From: Mesorhizobium_G sp050247155 | GTDB taxonomy: Bacteria; Pseudomonadota; Alphaproteobacteria; Rhizobiales; Rhizobiaceae | Assembly (NCBI GenBank): GCA_050247155.1 | Contig: JBFWUS010000010.1 | Span: 1-64,000, forward strand | DNA length: 64,000 nt | Direction of reading: 5' to 3' | Shown: positions 45,455 to 53,565 of the stretch, one piece after another | How positions within the stretch are numbered: the first letter of the stretch is position 1 | How the letters are laid out: every line of letters begins with the position of its first letter | Program-made: the position numbers and the translations under genes | Notes under the pieces: generated by a model | Seen by the model: the letters and a program-made list of their open reading frames with translations, nothing else | Told to the model about the DNA's origin: nothing | Databases searched by the model: none

Positions 45455-46713
45455 GATGCCTGCTCCTTCAACAGATAGAGGTGGAAGCCGCCGTAGATGG
45501 ACGAACGGTCACGCTGGTGCTGCGCGCGCGACTCGGCCTCGCGATAATCCCAGCGGGCGAGCAGCGCGTCGTCGACACGGCCAGGCAGCAGCGTCGGCTC
45601 CGCCGCAGTGCGGAAGATGACGCGGGCGCAAGGCGCAGCGGTGCGGGTGATCTGCGTCCAGAGCTCGTTGAGCTGGCGGTCGGACATCCAGTCCTGCGCG
45701 TCGAGCAGGACGAAGCGATCGATCGAGGCTTCCGGCTTTGTTGCGAGCAGGTCGGTGAAGGACTCGTTGACCACCGTCAACCGGTCCACGCGGGCGCGCA
45801 CCGTCTCGTAATTGTGGCGGCCGAGATAGGGCGGCAACGGACCGGCTTCTCCATAGGACCGGCCAAAAGCCTGCCAGGCGAAATAATTGTCGGCGATCGG
45901 GAAATCGCAGGCGAGCTTTTCCAGCCGCGTCTTCAGGATCGAGGCCATGCCGCCCGTGCCGGCGCTGGCCAGAGCATCATATTGCTGTGGTGGAATGCCG
46001 AGACCGAACAGCGTCGATTTCCGCGCCGTCGCCCAGCGCACCAGCCGGCTATCAAACATGGGGGCGATGGCGGCATCGAAGAAGGCGCGCTGTTCGTCGA
46101 GATTCTTGGCCTTCAGAAGGTCGTTCGGGTCGATGCCGTAGAGTCGTGCGACACGATGCCCCGCCCCAATGAAGAGCCCGAGCAGGCCATGGCGATAGAC
46201 ATTGCGCGAAAAGATCGAAATGCGGCGGCGACCGAGCCATGTGCGACCGTCCCAATAGGCGCGGCTTTGCGGGTCGAGCAGCGGACGCAGCGACCGCTCA
46301 TAAGCGATGACGTTCGCCTTCTCATCGCCCCTGCCGTAGAACCGGAAGAACGAATCGTAGTTCGGCAGCGCCTTCAGCGCGGCAATCTTTAGCCGGTTAA
46401 AGGCCACGTGGGCAGGGTTAAGATCGACCGCCTCGATACGCGCCGGGTCGGCGATCAAATAGGACAGTGCATTGCAGCCGCCCGAGGCGATGGTGACGAT
46501 GCGATGGCCCGGTTCAATGCGTAGCGCCGCCATGTCGACATCCGGATCCTCCCAGATTTGCGGATAGACAAGGCCCTTGAAGAGGTAAGCGAAGAAGCGT
46601 TGGCCCATGCCGGCGCGCGACAGCGCCTTGTCCTGACCGACGGCGCGCACCAGCCGGCGCTTGACTTCCTTGCGACCTGCCTGATCTTCCCAGTCGGTAG
46701 CCGTCGAGACCAT
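45451..46713 (-). CDS. btaA: S-adenosylmethionine:diacylglycerol 3-amino-3-carboxypropyl transferase BtaA
   Basis: 420 residues, DUF3419. GLVYPQIWEDPDVDMAALRIEPGHRIVTIASGGCNALSYLIADPARIEAVDLNPAHVAFN is the conserved nucleotide-binding segment. FLGIGIPPQQY-type sequence (FGLGIPPQQYDAL) and FVLLDAQDWMSD in the second half are typical. It transfers the aminocarboxypropyl group of SAM to diacylglycerol, the first step of DGTS synthesis. It lies 30 bases downstream of plcP and overlaps btaB. In rhizobia this pathway is induced by phosphate limitation through PhoB. Confidence 0.95.
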   Translation of the reverse strand: MVSTATDWEDQAGRKEVKRRLVRAVGQDKALSRAGMGQRFFAYLFKGLVYPQIWEDPDVDMAALRIEPGHRIVTIASGGCNALSYLIADPARIEAVDLNPAHVAFNRLKIAALKALPNYDSFFRFYGRGDEKANVIAYERSLRPLLDPQSRAYWDGRTWLGRRRISIFSRNVYRHGLLGLFIGAGHRVARLYGIDPNDLLKAKNLDEQRAFFDAAIAPMFDSRLVRWATARKSTLFGLGIPPQQYDALASAGTGGMASILKTRLEKLACDFPIADNYFAWQAFGRSYGEAGPLPPYLGRHNYETVRARVDRLTVVNESFTDLLATKPEASIDRFVLLDAQDWMSDRQLNELWTQITRTAAPCARVIFRTAAEPTLLPGRVDDALLARWDYREAESRAQHQRDRSSIYGGFHLYLLKEQAS

Positions 46714-46743
46714 AGCGTTTCCCCTTTTGGGTTGAAGTGATGC

Positions 46744-47580
46744 TCAGGCGGCGCGGCGACGCCAGATCGGCGCCGCAAGGGCGCGTTGGCGGTTGAGCCC
46801 GCGGCTCTGCATGGTCCAGTCGATGAGTTCGAAGCGGCCGTCGAAGTGTTCGACGACGGCCGTGCAGCTTTCCACCCAGTCGCCGGTATTGATGTAGACG
46901 ACGCCGTTCATCTCACGCTGGGCGGCGCTGTGGATATGGCCGCAGATCACGCCATCGACTCCATGACGGCCGGCCTCTGCGACCAGCGTCTCTTCATACT
47001 TGCCGATGAAGTTGACCGCGTGTTTGACCTTCTGCTTTGCCCAGGCCGAGAGCGACCAATAGGTGAAGCCGAGCCGGCGGCGAATGGCGTTGACATAGCC
47101 GCTGACCGCCATCGCAAGCGCATAGGCCCAGTCACCGACGAAGGCGAGCCATTTGGCGTGACGCACGACCATATCGAACACGTCGCCATGGATGACCAGA
47201 TAACGCTTGCCGTCGGCGGCGACATGCAGCGCCGTCTCGCGCACCTCGATGCCACCGAAATGCGTGCCATAGAAATCACGGAAAAACTCATCGTGATTGC
47301 CGGGTACGTAGATGATCTTTGAGCCTTTGCGCGCTTTGCGTAGAAGCTTCTGCACGACATCGTTGTGCGACTGGGGCCAGTACCAAGCCTGGCGCAGCCG
47401 CCAGCCGTCGACAATATCGCCGACTAAATAAATCATATCGGCGTCGTGATGCTTGAGGAATTCGAGCAGCGCATCGACCTGCGCGGTCTTGGTGCCGAGA
47501 TGCAGATCGGACAGAAACAGCGCCCGATACTTTCGCGGCTCACGATCGAGATTGGAATCGTTGTTTTCGGCCTCTTCCAT
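46744..47580 (-). CDS. plcP: PlcP-like metallophosphoesterase (phospholipase C of lipid remodelling)
   Basis: About 278 residues. Calcineurin-like metal motifs are complete: LFLSDLHLGTK (D-x-H), VGDIVDGW, VPGNHDEFF, HGDVFD, and GHIHSAAQ. The sequence also resembles UDP-2,3-diacylglucosamine hydrolases (LpxH), but the same subfamily includes Sinorhizobium PlcP, which cuts phosphatidylcholine to diacylglycerol under phosphate starvation. Location directly before btaA-btaB and behind a Pho box favours PlcP, since it would supply diacylglycerol to BtaA. ATG 47580 is used; an ATG at 47604 would overlap the Pho box. Biochemistry needs the distinction from an LpxH/LpxI-type role. Confidence 0.85.
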   Translation of the reverse strand: MEEAENNDSNLDREPRKYRALFLSDLHLGTKTAQVDALLEFLKHHDADMIYLVGDIVDGWRLRQAWYWPQSHNDVVQKLLRKARKGSKIIYVPGNHDEFFRDFYGTHFGGIEVRETALHVAADGKRYLVIHGDVFDMVVRHAKWLAFVGDWAYALAMAVSGYVNAIRRRLGFTYWSLSAWAKQKVKHAVNFIGKYEETLVAEAGRHGVDGVICGHIHSAAQREMNGVVYINTGDWVESCTAVVEHFDGRFELIDWTMQSRGLNRQRALAAPIWRRRAA

Positions 47581-47602
47581 GCGCCGCCTTTGCCAAATTC
47601 CC

Positions 47603-47620
47603 ATGACAGGCGGATGACGC
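47603..47620 (-). promoter_or_regulatory. Pho box (PhoB site) before plcP-btaA-btaB
   Basis: On the minus strand GCGTCAT-CCGC-CTGTCAT: two seven-base half-sites 11 bases apart, compared with the consensus CTGTCAT-N4-CTGTCAT. The downstream half-site is perfect, the upstream one keeps GTCAT. It ends 22 bases before the plcP start, so the transcript leader must be very short. The divergent amidohydrolase gene starts at 47688. Confidence 0.75.
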
Positions 47621-47687
47621 CGCGGTCTGTTGCGAATAGCGTCGGCTCGTTAAGAATACCGCGATCAAAGCTCCACGGGGACTTTCC

Positions 47688-48833
47688 ATGCTGCTGACCA
47701 ACCGCGATATGATCGAGCTTGTCGACTGGCGGCATGCGCTGCACAGCAAGCCGGAGATATCGGGCGAGGAGGGCGAGACGGCGGCGGCGGTGGTTCGGTT
47801 TGTCGGCGCAAGCAAGCCGGACCGCATGGTGACGCAACTCGGGGGACATGGCGTGGCGGCGGTATTCGACAGTGGCGAGCCGGGACCCACCGTGATGTTC
47901 CGCTGCGAACTTGATGCGTTGCCTATCGAGGAGCTTTCCGACGCGCCGCATCGCTCGACCGTGCCCGGCAAGGGGCATCTTTGCGGGCATGACGGGCACA
48001 TGACCATTGTTGCCGCGCTAGCACGCGCGATCGGTCGAGAGCGGCCGAAACGTGGGCGCGCCATTCTGTTGTTCCAACCGGCAGAGGAGACAGGCGCGGG
48101 TGCGGCCGCGGTGATCGCCGATCAAAAATTCGAAGCGATCGCTCCCGACTATGCCTTCGCGTTGCACAACATGCCGGGCGTGCCGCTGGGCGAGGCGCGG
48201 CTGTCGGCTGGAGCGGCGAATTGCGCCTCGCGCGGCATGCGCATCGTCCTGACCGGTAAGACATCGCACGCGTCCGTACCAGAAGGCGGAATCTCGCCCA
48301 TGTTGGCCGTTTCGCGCCTCATGCCTGTGCTGACGGCGCTCGGGCGTGGCGGAGCGCTGGACGCCGGCTATACGCTGGTCACCGTCACTCATGCCGCCAT
48401 GGGCGAACCTGCCTTCGGCATCGCGCCCGGTCGCGCCGAGATCTGGGCGACGCTGCGTACCATCAACGACGCGGGCATGGACGCAATGGTGGCCGCTGCC
48501 GAGGAACTGGCGCAAACGGAAGCGGCGGCGGCAGGGCTTGGCGTCGAGATCGACTATCACGACGTCTTCCACCACTGCGACAACGATGCCGAAGCCGTAG
48601 GATTGTTGCGACAGGCGTTCGATGTCGAAGGAATTGTCTACGACCAGTCCGAGCCGATGCGTGGCTCGGAGGATTTCGGGCTGTTCGGCCGCAAGGCGAA
48701 ATCGGCCATGTTCCTGTTCGGCTCCGGCGAGGCGTCACCACAACTGCACAATCCCGATTTCGACTTTCCAGACGTGCTGATCGAACCCGCTGCCCGCATC
48801 TTCATGCGCCTGAAGCGCAACTTGCTCGGATAG
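47688..48833 (+). CDS. M20-family amidohydrolase
   Basis: 381 residues. M20D-type motifs: VDWRHALHSKPEISGEEGET near the start, VMFRCELDALPIEE, LCGHDGHMTIVAALA (first metal His), LLFQPAEETGAGAAAVI (catalytic Glu pair), ALHNMPGVPLGEARL and the dimerisation insert KTSHASVPEGGISPML. C-terminal MRGSEDFGLFGRK carries another metal ligand position. Members hydrolyse N-acyl amino acids, hippurate or aminobenzoyl-glutamate; the substrate is not evident. The gene is divergent from plcP; the Pho box lies in the shared 107-base gap. Confidence 0.9.
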   Translation: MLLTNRDMIELVDWRHALHSKPEISGEEGETAAAVVRFVGASKPDRMVTQLGGHGVAAVFDSGEPGPTVMFRCELDALPIEELSDAPHRSTVPGKGHLCGHDGHMTIVAALARAIGRERPKRGRAILLFQPAEETGAGAAAVIADQKFEAIAPDYAFALHNMPGVPLGEARLSAGAANCASRGMRIVLTGKTSHASVPEGGISPMLAVSRLMPVLTALGRGGALDAGYTLVTVTHAAMGEPAFGIAPGRAEIWATLRTINDAGMDAMVAAAEELAQTEAAAAGLGVEIDYHDVFHHCDNDAEAVGLLRQAFDVEGIVYDQSEPMRGSEDFGLFGRKAKSAMFLFGSGEASPQLHNPDFDFPDVLIEPAARIFMRLKRNLLG

Positions 48834-48976
48834 TGACCGCTGCACGTCTGATCGGCTCAACCCTATGGCGGCTGGCTTGCGCCTCAAAACCATGCGCGCC
48901 TCGGCCATTGGTCAGATAGACGCGCCCCAAAGGCGAGCATAGTGTCGGGTGTACATCTCAGTTTGGGAGGACGGCG

Positions 48977-50884
48977 ATGGGTTCGCGCTATCACGAGGTC
49001 TATGCCGACTGGCAAAACGATCCCGAGGCCTTCTGGGCGAAGGCCGCCGAAGCCATCGACTGGATCAGGCCGTGGGATAAGGTGTTCGATCCGGACGCCG
49101 GCGTTTATGGACATTGGTTCGTCGGTGCGACCTGCAACACGTGCTGGAATTGCGTCGACCGGCATGTCGCGGTCAACCGGGCGGACCAGATCGCGCTCAT
49201 CCACGACAGCGCCATCACCGGAACGCAGCAGAAATTCACCTACGCCGAGCTGAAACAGCAGGTGGTCGCGCTGGCCTCCGTGCTGAAGAACCAGGGCGTC
49301 AGCAAGGGCGACCGTGTCATCATCTATATGCCGATGGTGCCGGAGGCGGTGTTTTCGATGCTGGCCTGCGCAAGGCTGGGCGCGGTGCATTCGGTCGTGT
49401 TCGGCGGCTTTGCCGCGCGGGAACTCGCGACTCGCATCGACGACGCCAAACCGAAGCTAATCATTTCGGCTTCCTGCGGCCTCGAGCCGGGCCGGGTCGT
49501 GGCTTACAAGCCGCTGCTGGATGGCGCGATCGAGCTTGCCGCGCACAAGGTGGAACGCTGCCTGATCCTGCAGCGGCCGCAACAGCCTTGCGACCTGGTC
49601 GAAGGCCGCGATCTCGACTTTGCCGATCAGGTGGCGCGCGAGCGCGCTGCCGGCGCCAATGTCGATTGCGTGCCGGTGGCGGCAACCGACCCGCTCTATG
49701 TTCTTTACACATCCGGAACGACCGGCCAGCCAAAAGGCGTCGTTCGCGACAATGGCGGTCACATGGTGATGCTCAAATGGTCGATGCATAACGAGTTCGG
49801 CGTCAAGCCGGGCGAGACGTTCTGGGCGGCTTCGGATGTCGGCTGGGTCGTCGGCCACTCTTACATTGTGTATGCGCCGTTGCTGCATGGCTGCACGACG
49901 GTTCTGTTCGAGGGCAAGCCGGTCGGCACGCCCGACGCAGGCACCTTCTGGCGGGTGATTGCGGAGCACGGCGTCGTCGCCCTGTTCACCGCCCCGACCG
50001 CCTTCCGCGCCATCCGCAAGGAAGACTCGGATGGCGAGTTCATCCCGCAATATGACCTGTCGAAATTCCGCACCCTCTTTCTCGCCGGCGAGCGCGCCGA
50101 CCCCGACACGATCAAATGGGCCGAAAAACATCTGGGCAAGCCGGTGATCGACCACTGGTGGCAAACCGAGACCGGAGCGCCGATCAGCCAGAATCCCATG
50201 GGACTTGGCATGCTGCCGGTGAAATATGGCTCGCCCTGCGTACCGATGCCGGGCTGGGACATCCAGGTGCTGGACGACGCCGGCCATCCCGTGCCGCGCG
50301 GCACGCTGGGCAATGTGGTGGCGAAGCTGCCGCTGCCTCCCGGATCGCTGCCGACGCTCTGGAACACCGACGCCCGTTTCCGGCAGGCCTATCTCGACGA
50401 GTTTCCGGGCTATTACAAAACGGCCGACGCCGGCATCATCGACGAGGACGGCTACCTCTTCATCATGGCGCGCACCGACGACATCATCAATGTCGCCGGC
50501 CATCGGCTTTCGACCGGCGCGATGGAGGAAGTGCTCGCCGAGCACCCCGACGTTGCCGAATGCGCGGTGATCGGCATCGCCGACGCGATGAAGGGCCAGT
50601 CGCCGCTCGGACTCGTCGTGCTGAACGGCAAGGCGACACGTGACTTCGACATCATCGAAAAGGAGATTGTCGGTCTGGTGCGCGACAAGATCGGCCCGGT
50701 GGCGGCGTTCAAGACGGTGATCGCGATCAAGCGCCTGCCGAAGACACGCTCGGGCAAAATCCTGCGCGCGACGATGCAGAAGATCGCCGACAAGGAAGAA
50801 TGGAAGATGCCGGCGACCATCGACGATCCAGCGATCCTGGACGAGATCGCCGAGTCGATGCAAACGCGTGGAATCGGAGTGTAG
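48977..50884 (+). CDS. prpE: Propionyl-CoA synthetase PrpE
   Basis: 635 residues. MGSRYHEVYADWQNDPEAFWAKAAEAIDWI and VFDPDAGVYGHWFVGATCNTCWNCVDRHV are PrpE signatures. The adenylate-forming core has VLYTSGTTGQPKGVVRDNGGH, HWWQTETGAPI (A5), YKTADAGIIDEDGYLFIMARTDDIINVAGHRLS (A7-A8), and the catalytic lysine in KTRSGKILRATM. It activates propionate to propionyl-CoA. The upstream 143-base region shows no clear operator. Propionyl-CoA also arises from MmsA (22.5-24 kb), but no methylcitrate-cycle gene lies in this window. Confidence 0.95.
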   Translation: MGSRYHEVYADWQNDPEAFWAKAAEAIDWIRPWDKVFDPDAGVYGHWFVGATCNTCWNCVDRHVAVNRADQIALIHDSAITGTQQKFTYAELKQQVVALASVLKNQGVSKGDRVIIYMPMVPEAVFSMLACARLGAVHSVVFGGFAARELATRIDDAKPKLIISASCGLEPGRVVAYKPLLDGAIELAAHKVERCLILQRPQQPCDLVEGRDLDFADQVARERAAGANVDCVPVAATDPLYVLYTSGTTGQPKGVVRDNGGHMVMLKWSMHNEFGVKPGETFWAASDVGWVVGHSYIVYAPLLHGCTTVLFEGKPVGTPDAGTFWRVIAEHGVVALFTAPTAFRAIRKEDSDGEFIPQYDLSKFRTLFLAGERADPDTIKWAEKHLGKPVIDHWWQTETGAPISQNPMGLGMLPVKYGSPCVPMPGWDIQVLDDAGHPVPRGTLGNVVAKLPLPPGSLPTLWNTDARFRQAYLDEFPGYYKTADAGIIDEDGYLFIMARTDDIINVAGHRLSTGAMEEVLAEHPDVAECAVIGIADAMKGQSPLGLVVLNGKATRDFDIIEKEIVGLVRDKIGPVAAFKTVIAIKRLPKTRSGKILRATMQKIADKEEWKMPATIDDPAILDEIAESMQTRGIGV

Positions 50885-50946
50885 TCGGCCACCATAATTC
50901 TCGCATCATCGGCTGATATCCGGGCTCCATTAGCGGAGTGTGCGCG

Positions 50947-51567
50947 ATGGCACGCAAGATTGTGGCTGTAGCAGCGTGGCTCTTGGCGCTGACCGCGCTG
51001 GCGTCCGCCGATCCTGGCATGGACGCCTACAACGCGGAAGACTACGCCAAGGCGCTGGCGCTCTGGAAACCGCTGGCCGAACAGGGAAATGCCGAGGCGC
51101 AGTATGGCATGGCGCTGCTCTATGACGAGGGCTATGGCGTGCCGCGCGACGAGGCGCAGGCAATCCTCTGGTATCGCACAGCGGCTGCCCAAGGCTATGC
51201 CGCAGCGCAATACAATCTCGGGGTCGCCTATGATGAAGGCGAAGGTGTCCCGCAGGACAAGGTGAAGGCCGTCGAATGGTATCGGCTGGCGGCCAACCAG
51301 GGCGATGTCGATGCCCAATACAATCTGGGCGTTTCCTATGACGACGGCGAAGGCATTGCGGAAGACAATGCCGAGGCGTCGAAATGGTATCTCAAAGCGG
51401 CGGATCAGGGCGACGCCGACGCCCAGTTTGCGCTGGGCGAGCTATACCAGAAAGGCGAAGGCGTTCCGGCTGACATCGACCAGGCGAAAGAATGGTACCG
51501 GAAAGCCGCCGACCAGGGCAGCGAGGATGCAGAGGCGGCGCTTGAGGAACTGGAAGGCGGCGACTAG
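50947..51567 (+). CDS. Sel1-repeat (SLR) secreted protein
   Basis: 206 residues. A signal peptide (MARKIVAVAAWLLALTALASA) is followed by five Sel1-like repeats, about 36 residues each, with the phrase A-Q-Y/F-x-L-G-x-x-Y-D-E/D-G-E-G-V/I-P/A and A-x-x-W-Y-x-x-A-A-x-Q-G-x-A-x-A. The very regular repeats (AQYNLGVAYDEGEGVPQD, AQYNLGVSYDDGEGIAED) show recent repeat expansion. SLR proteins act as adaptors in periplasmic complexes or signalling. ATG 50947 has a usable GGAG ten bases upstream; GTG 50938 is an alternative. It lies 62 bases after prpE on the same strand. Confidence 0.88.
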   Translation: MARKIVAVAAWLLALTALASADPGMDAYNAEDYAKALALWKPLAEQGNAEAQYGMALLYDEGYGVPRDEAQAILWYRTAAAQGYAAAQYNLGVAYDEGEGVPQDKVKAVEWYRLAANQGDVDAQYNLGVSYDDGEGIAEDNAEASKWYLKAADQGDADAQFALGELYQKGEGVPADIDQAKEWYRKAADQGSEDAEAALEELEGGD

Positions 51568-51660
51568 GCCGCCTTTGCCTTGCCGGCTTGCTTGCGGTTC
51601 CAAAAGTTGACCCTCGCGCTGGCAAACGGCACTGTCCGGGCAAGATCAAGGCGAGGCTCC

Positions 51661-52452
51661 ATGTCACTTCGCGGCAAGACGGCAATCGTGACCGGCGGTG
51701 CGGGCGGCATCGGCTATGCTATCGCCGAGCGTTTCCTGCGCGACGGCGGCCAGGTCGTCATCGCCGACATCGACCACGCCAAAGGCGAAGACGCGGAGAC
51801 GCATCTGTCGAAACTGGGCGAGGCTCGCTTCGTGAAGACCGATGTGTCCAACCGGCTCGACCTGCACAATCTCATTGCCGCGACGGTGGAAGCGTTTTCC
51901 GACATCGACATATTGGTGAACAATGCGGCTGTCGTGCACAGCGCCCCGTTCCTCGACCTGAGCGAAGCCGATTTCGACCGCGTGATCCGCGTCAATCTGA
52001 AAGGGTCTTTCCTGGCCGGCCAAGCCGTGGCCCGGTATCTGGTAGACAAGGTGAAGAAGGGCGGCCCGCCCGGCAGCATCGTCAAAATGTCGTCGATCAA
52101 TGCCGAAGTCGCGATTGCGACGGAAGTGCCCTATTCGGTGTCCAAGGGCGGCGTCGGCCAGCTCACCAAGGTGATGGCGTTGGCGCTGGCGCCTTATGGC
52201 ATCAGGGTGAACGCCATCGGTCCGGGCTCGATCATGACCGACATGCTGACGGCGACCAATGCCGACGACGAGGCCAAGAACAAGTTGCTGTCACGCACCC
52301 CGCTCGGCCGTATCGGCAAGCCTTCGGAGATTGCCGATATCGCGGCATTTCTGGCTTCGGATCAGGCCAGCTACATCACCGGCCAGACCGTCTTTGCCGA
52401 CGGCGGCAGGCTAGCGCTGAATTACACCGTGCCCGTGGATCGGGATGCGTGA
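51661..52452 (+). CDS. Short-chain dehydrogenase/reductase (glucose 1-dehydrogenase-like)
   Basis: 263 residues, classical SDR. The cofactor motif TGGAGGIGYAIAERF is at 11-25; DIDHAKGEDAE suggests NAD preference (Asp after strand 2); NNAAV is present; catalytic Ser in KMSSINAEVAI; catalytic YSVSKGG about 157-163; GPGSIMTDML and QTVFADGGRLALNY close the fold. The substrate cannot be deduced. The start ATG 51661 gives the normal N-terminus; in-frame codons further upstream (51580) would add a non-family extension. It ends next to a palindromic repeat that probably terminates both this and the convergent gene. Confidence 0.9.
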   Translation: MSLRGKTAIVTGGAGGIGYAIAERFLRDGGQVVIADIDHAKGEDAETHLSKLGEARFVKTDVSNRLDLHNLIAATVEAFSDIDILVNNAAVVHSAPFLDLSEADFDRVIRVNLKGSFLAGQAVARYLVDKVKKGGPPGSIVKMSSINAEVAIATEVPYSVSKGGVGQLTKVMALALAPYGIRVNAIGPGSIMTDMLTATNADDEAKNKLLSRTPLGRIGKPSEIADIAAFLASDQASYITGQTVFADGGRLALNYTVPVDRDA

Positions 52453-52479
52453 AGTCTCGAACGATCTTGGGAAGGAACA

Positions 52480-52581
52480 TACCCCCCACCCCTAACCCCT
52501 CCCCACAAGGGGGAGGGGAACTTGGCGGCGACACTGGCGAATCCCCCTCCCCCTTGTGGGGAGGGGTTAGGGGTGGGGGTA
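52480..52581. repeat. CT-rich palindromic repeat (about 37-base arms)
   Basis: 52481-52518 and 52543-52580 are reverse complements with about one difference. The arm core is CCCCTAACCCCTCCCCACAA and the loop 24 bases. It separates the SDR gene from the convergent nuclease gene and can act as a bidirectional terminator. The core resembles that of the palindrome at 54570. Confidence 0.82.
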
Positions 52582-52621
52582 TGCTTTTCAGCGATGACTC
52601 AATCCGACACTGCCACCGGCG

Positions 52622-53491
52622 TCAACCCAACTCCACCCACACCGGTTTGTGATCCGAGCCGGCGGCTTTGTGGTCCACCCATAGCTTCTTCAGCCTTCCG
52701 GCGAGCGAGGCGCTGGTGAAAACATAGTCGATGCGTTTGTGGCGAGAACCGTCATCGGGCCGCTCCGGATCGACCCAGCTTGTCGCATCCTCGGCAGCTA
52801 CACCCAGCCTCACGGCCGCGTCCACGGCATTGGAAGCGATCAGCTTCTTGCCGAATTCGTGATCCGCGCGACCGCAGAGTTCGTTGTATTCGGGCGAATC
52901 CGCCAGCATGTTGAAGTCGCCCATGATGACGAAATGTTCCGGATAGGGCGGTTCTGGCAGACCGACTTCGGCCAGGCCGGACAACGCGCCGCCCTCATGC
53001 GGATAATTCAGCACAAGATTTTTCAGGAAACGCATCTGCTCGACCCGCTCGTCGGGGCTGATGTGGTCGAGATGGGTCGAATAGAAGCGGATGGCGCCGA
53101 GCGGCGTTTCGATCAAGGCTTCCAGCGCGCCGCGCTGAAAATTCATCCGCTCATAGCTGCGGTTACCGGGCAGGAGCATGTTGCGCGACAGCCAGGGCGC
53201 GGTTTTGCTGAGGATCATGTTGTTCAGCTCGAAGCTGACCTTCACCGCCTTGCCGTTCTTCACATGCGAACCGAAATTCGCTTCGAAATTCTGGCCTATG
53301 GCGGGAAAATAGTCCGGCAGGGCCGCACAGATGTCGGCCACCATGTCGGCGCCGCCATTGCGCGGATTGCCGCGCGTCACCTCCTGCAAGGCGATGAGAT
53401 CGGCTCCGCTTACGGCGTCGACGATCCGGCCGAGATCGTATTTGCCGTCGAGCCCGATGCCGTACTGAATGTTGTAAGTGACGCACTTCAT
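52622..53491 (-). CDS. Endonuclease/exonuclease/phosphatase-family protein
   Basis: About 289 residues. KCVTYNIQYGIGLDGKYDLGRIVDAVSGADLIALQEVTRGN gives the Asn and Glu metal ligands. FYSTHLDHISPDERVEQMRFL, FVIMGDFNMLADSPEYNEL and RIDYVFTSASL / GSDHKPVWVEL supply the remaining catalytic pairs. The fold also covers sphingomyelinase-like and inositol phosphatase-like enzymes, so substrate is open (DNA, phospholipid or phosphoester). ATG 53491 (MKCVTYNIQ) is the best start. It is divergent from obgE with 74 bases between. Confidence 0.88.
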   Translation of the reverse strand: MKCVTYNIQYGIGLDGKYDLGRIVDAVSGADLIALQEVTRGNPRNGGADMVADICAALPDYFPAIGQNFEANFGSHVKNGKAVKVSFELNNMILSKTAPWLSRNMLLPGNRSYERMNFQRGALEALIETPLGAIRFYSTHLDHISPDERVEQMRFLKNLVLNYPHEGGALSGLAEVGLPEPPYPEHFVIMGDFNMLADSPEYNELCGRADHEFGKKLIASNAVDAAVRLGVAAEDATSWVDPERPDDGSRHKRIDYVFTSASLAGRLKKLWVDHKAAGSDHKPVWVELG

Positions 53492-53565
53492 GCTTTTGCT
53501 CGCGCTTTTGCCCATCCTGCGATAGAGGAAGCGGCAAAACCAGCCGTAACCTCGCGTAACATCAC

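Noticed and set aside
49457..50863. A 468-codon open frame opposite prpE
   Set aside because: Mirror frame of a well-conserved adenylate-forming enzyme; translation shows no motif and is rich in Arg/His.
51588..52652. A second long frame over the SDR gene and the palindrome
   Set aside because: It is a shifted frame of the SDR gene, made of Arg/Gly-rich sequence, and runs into the repeat.
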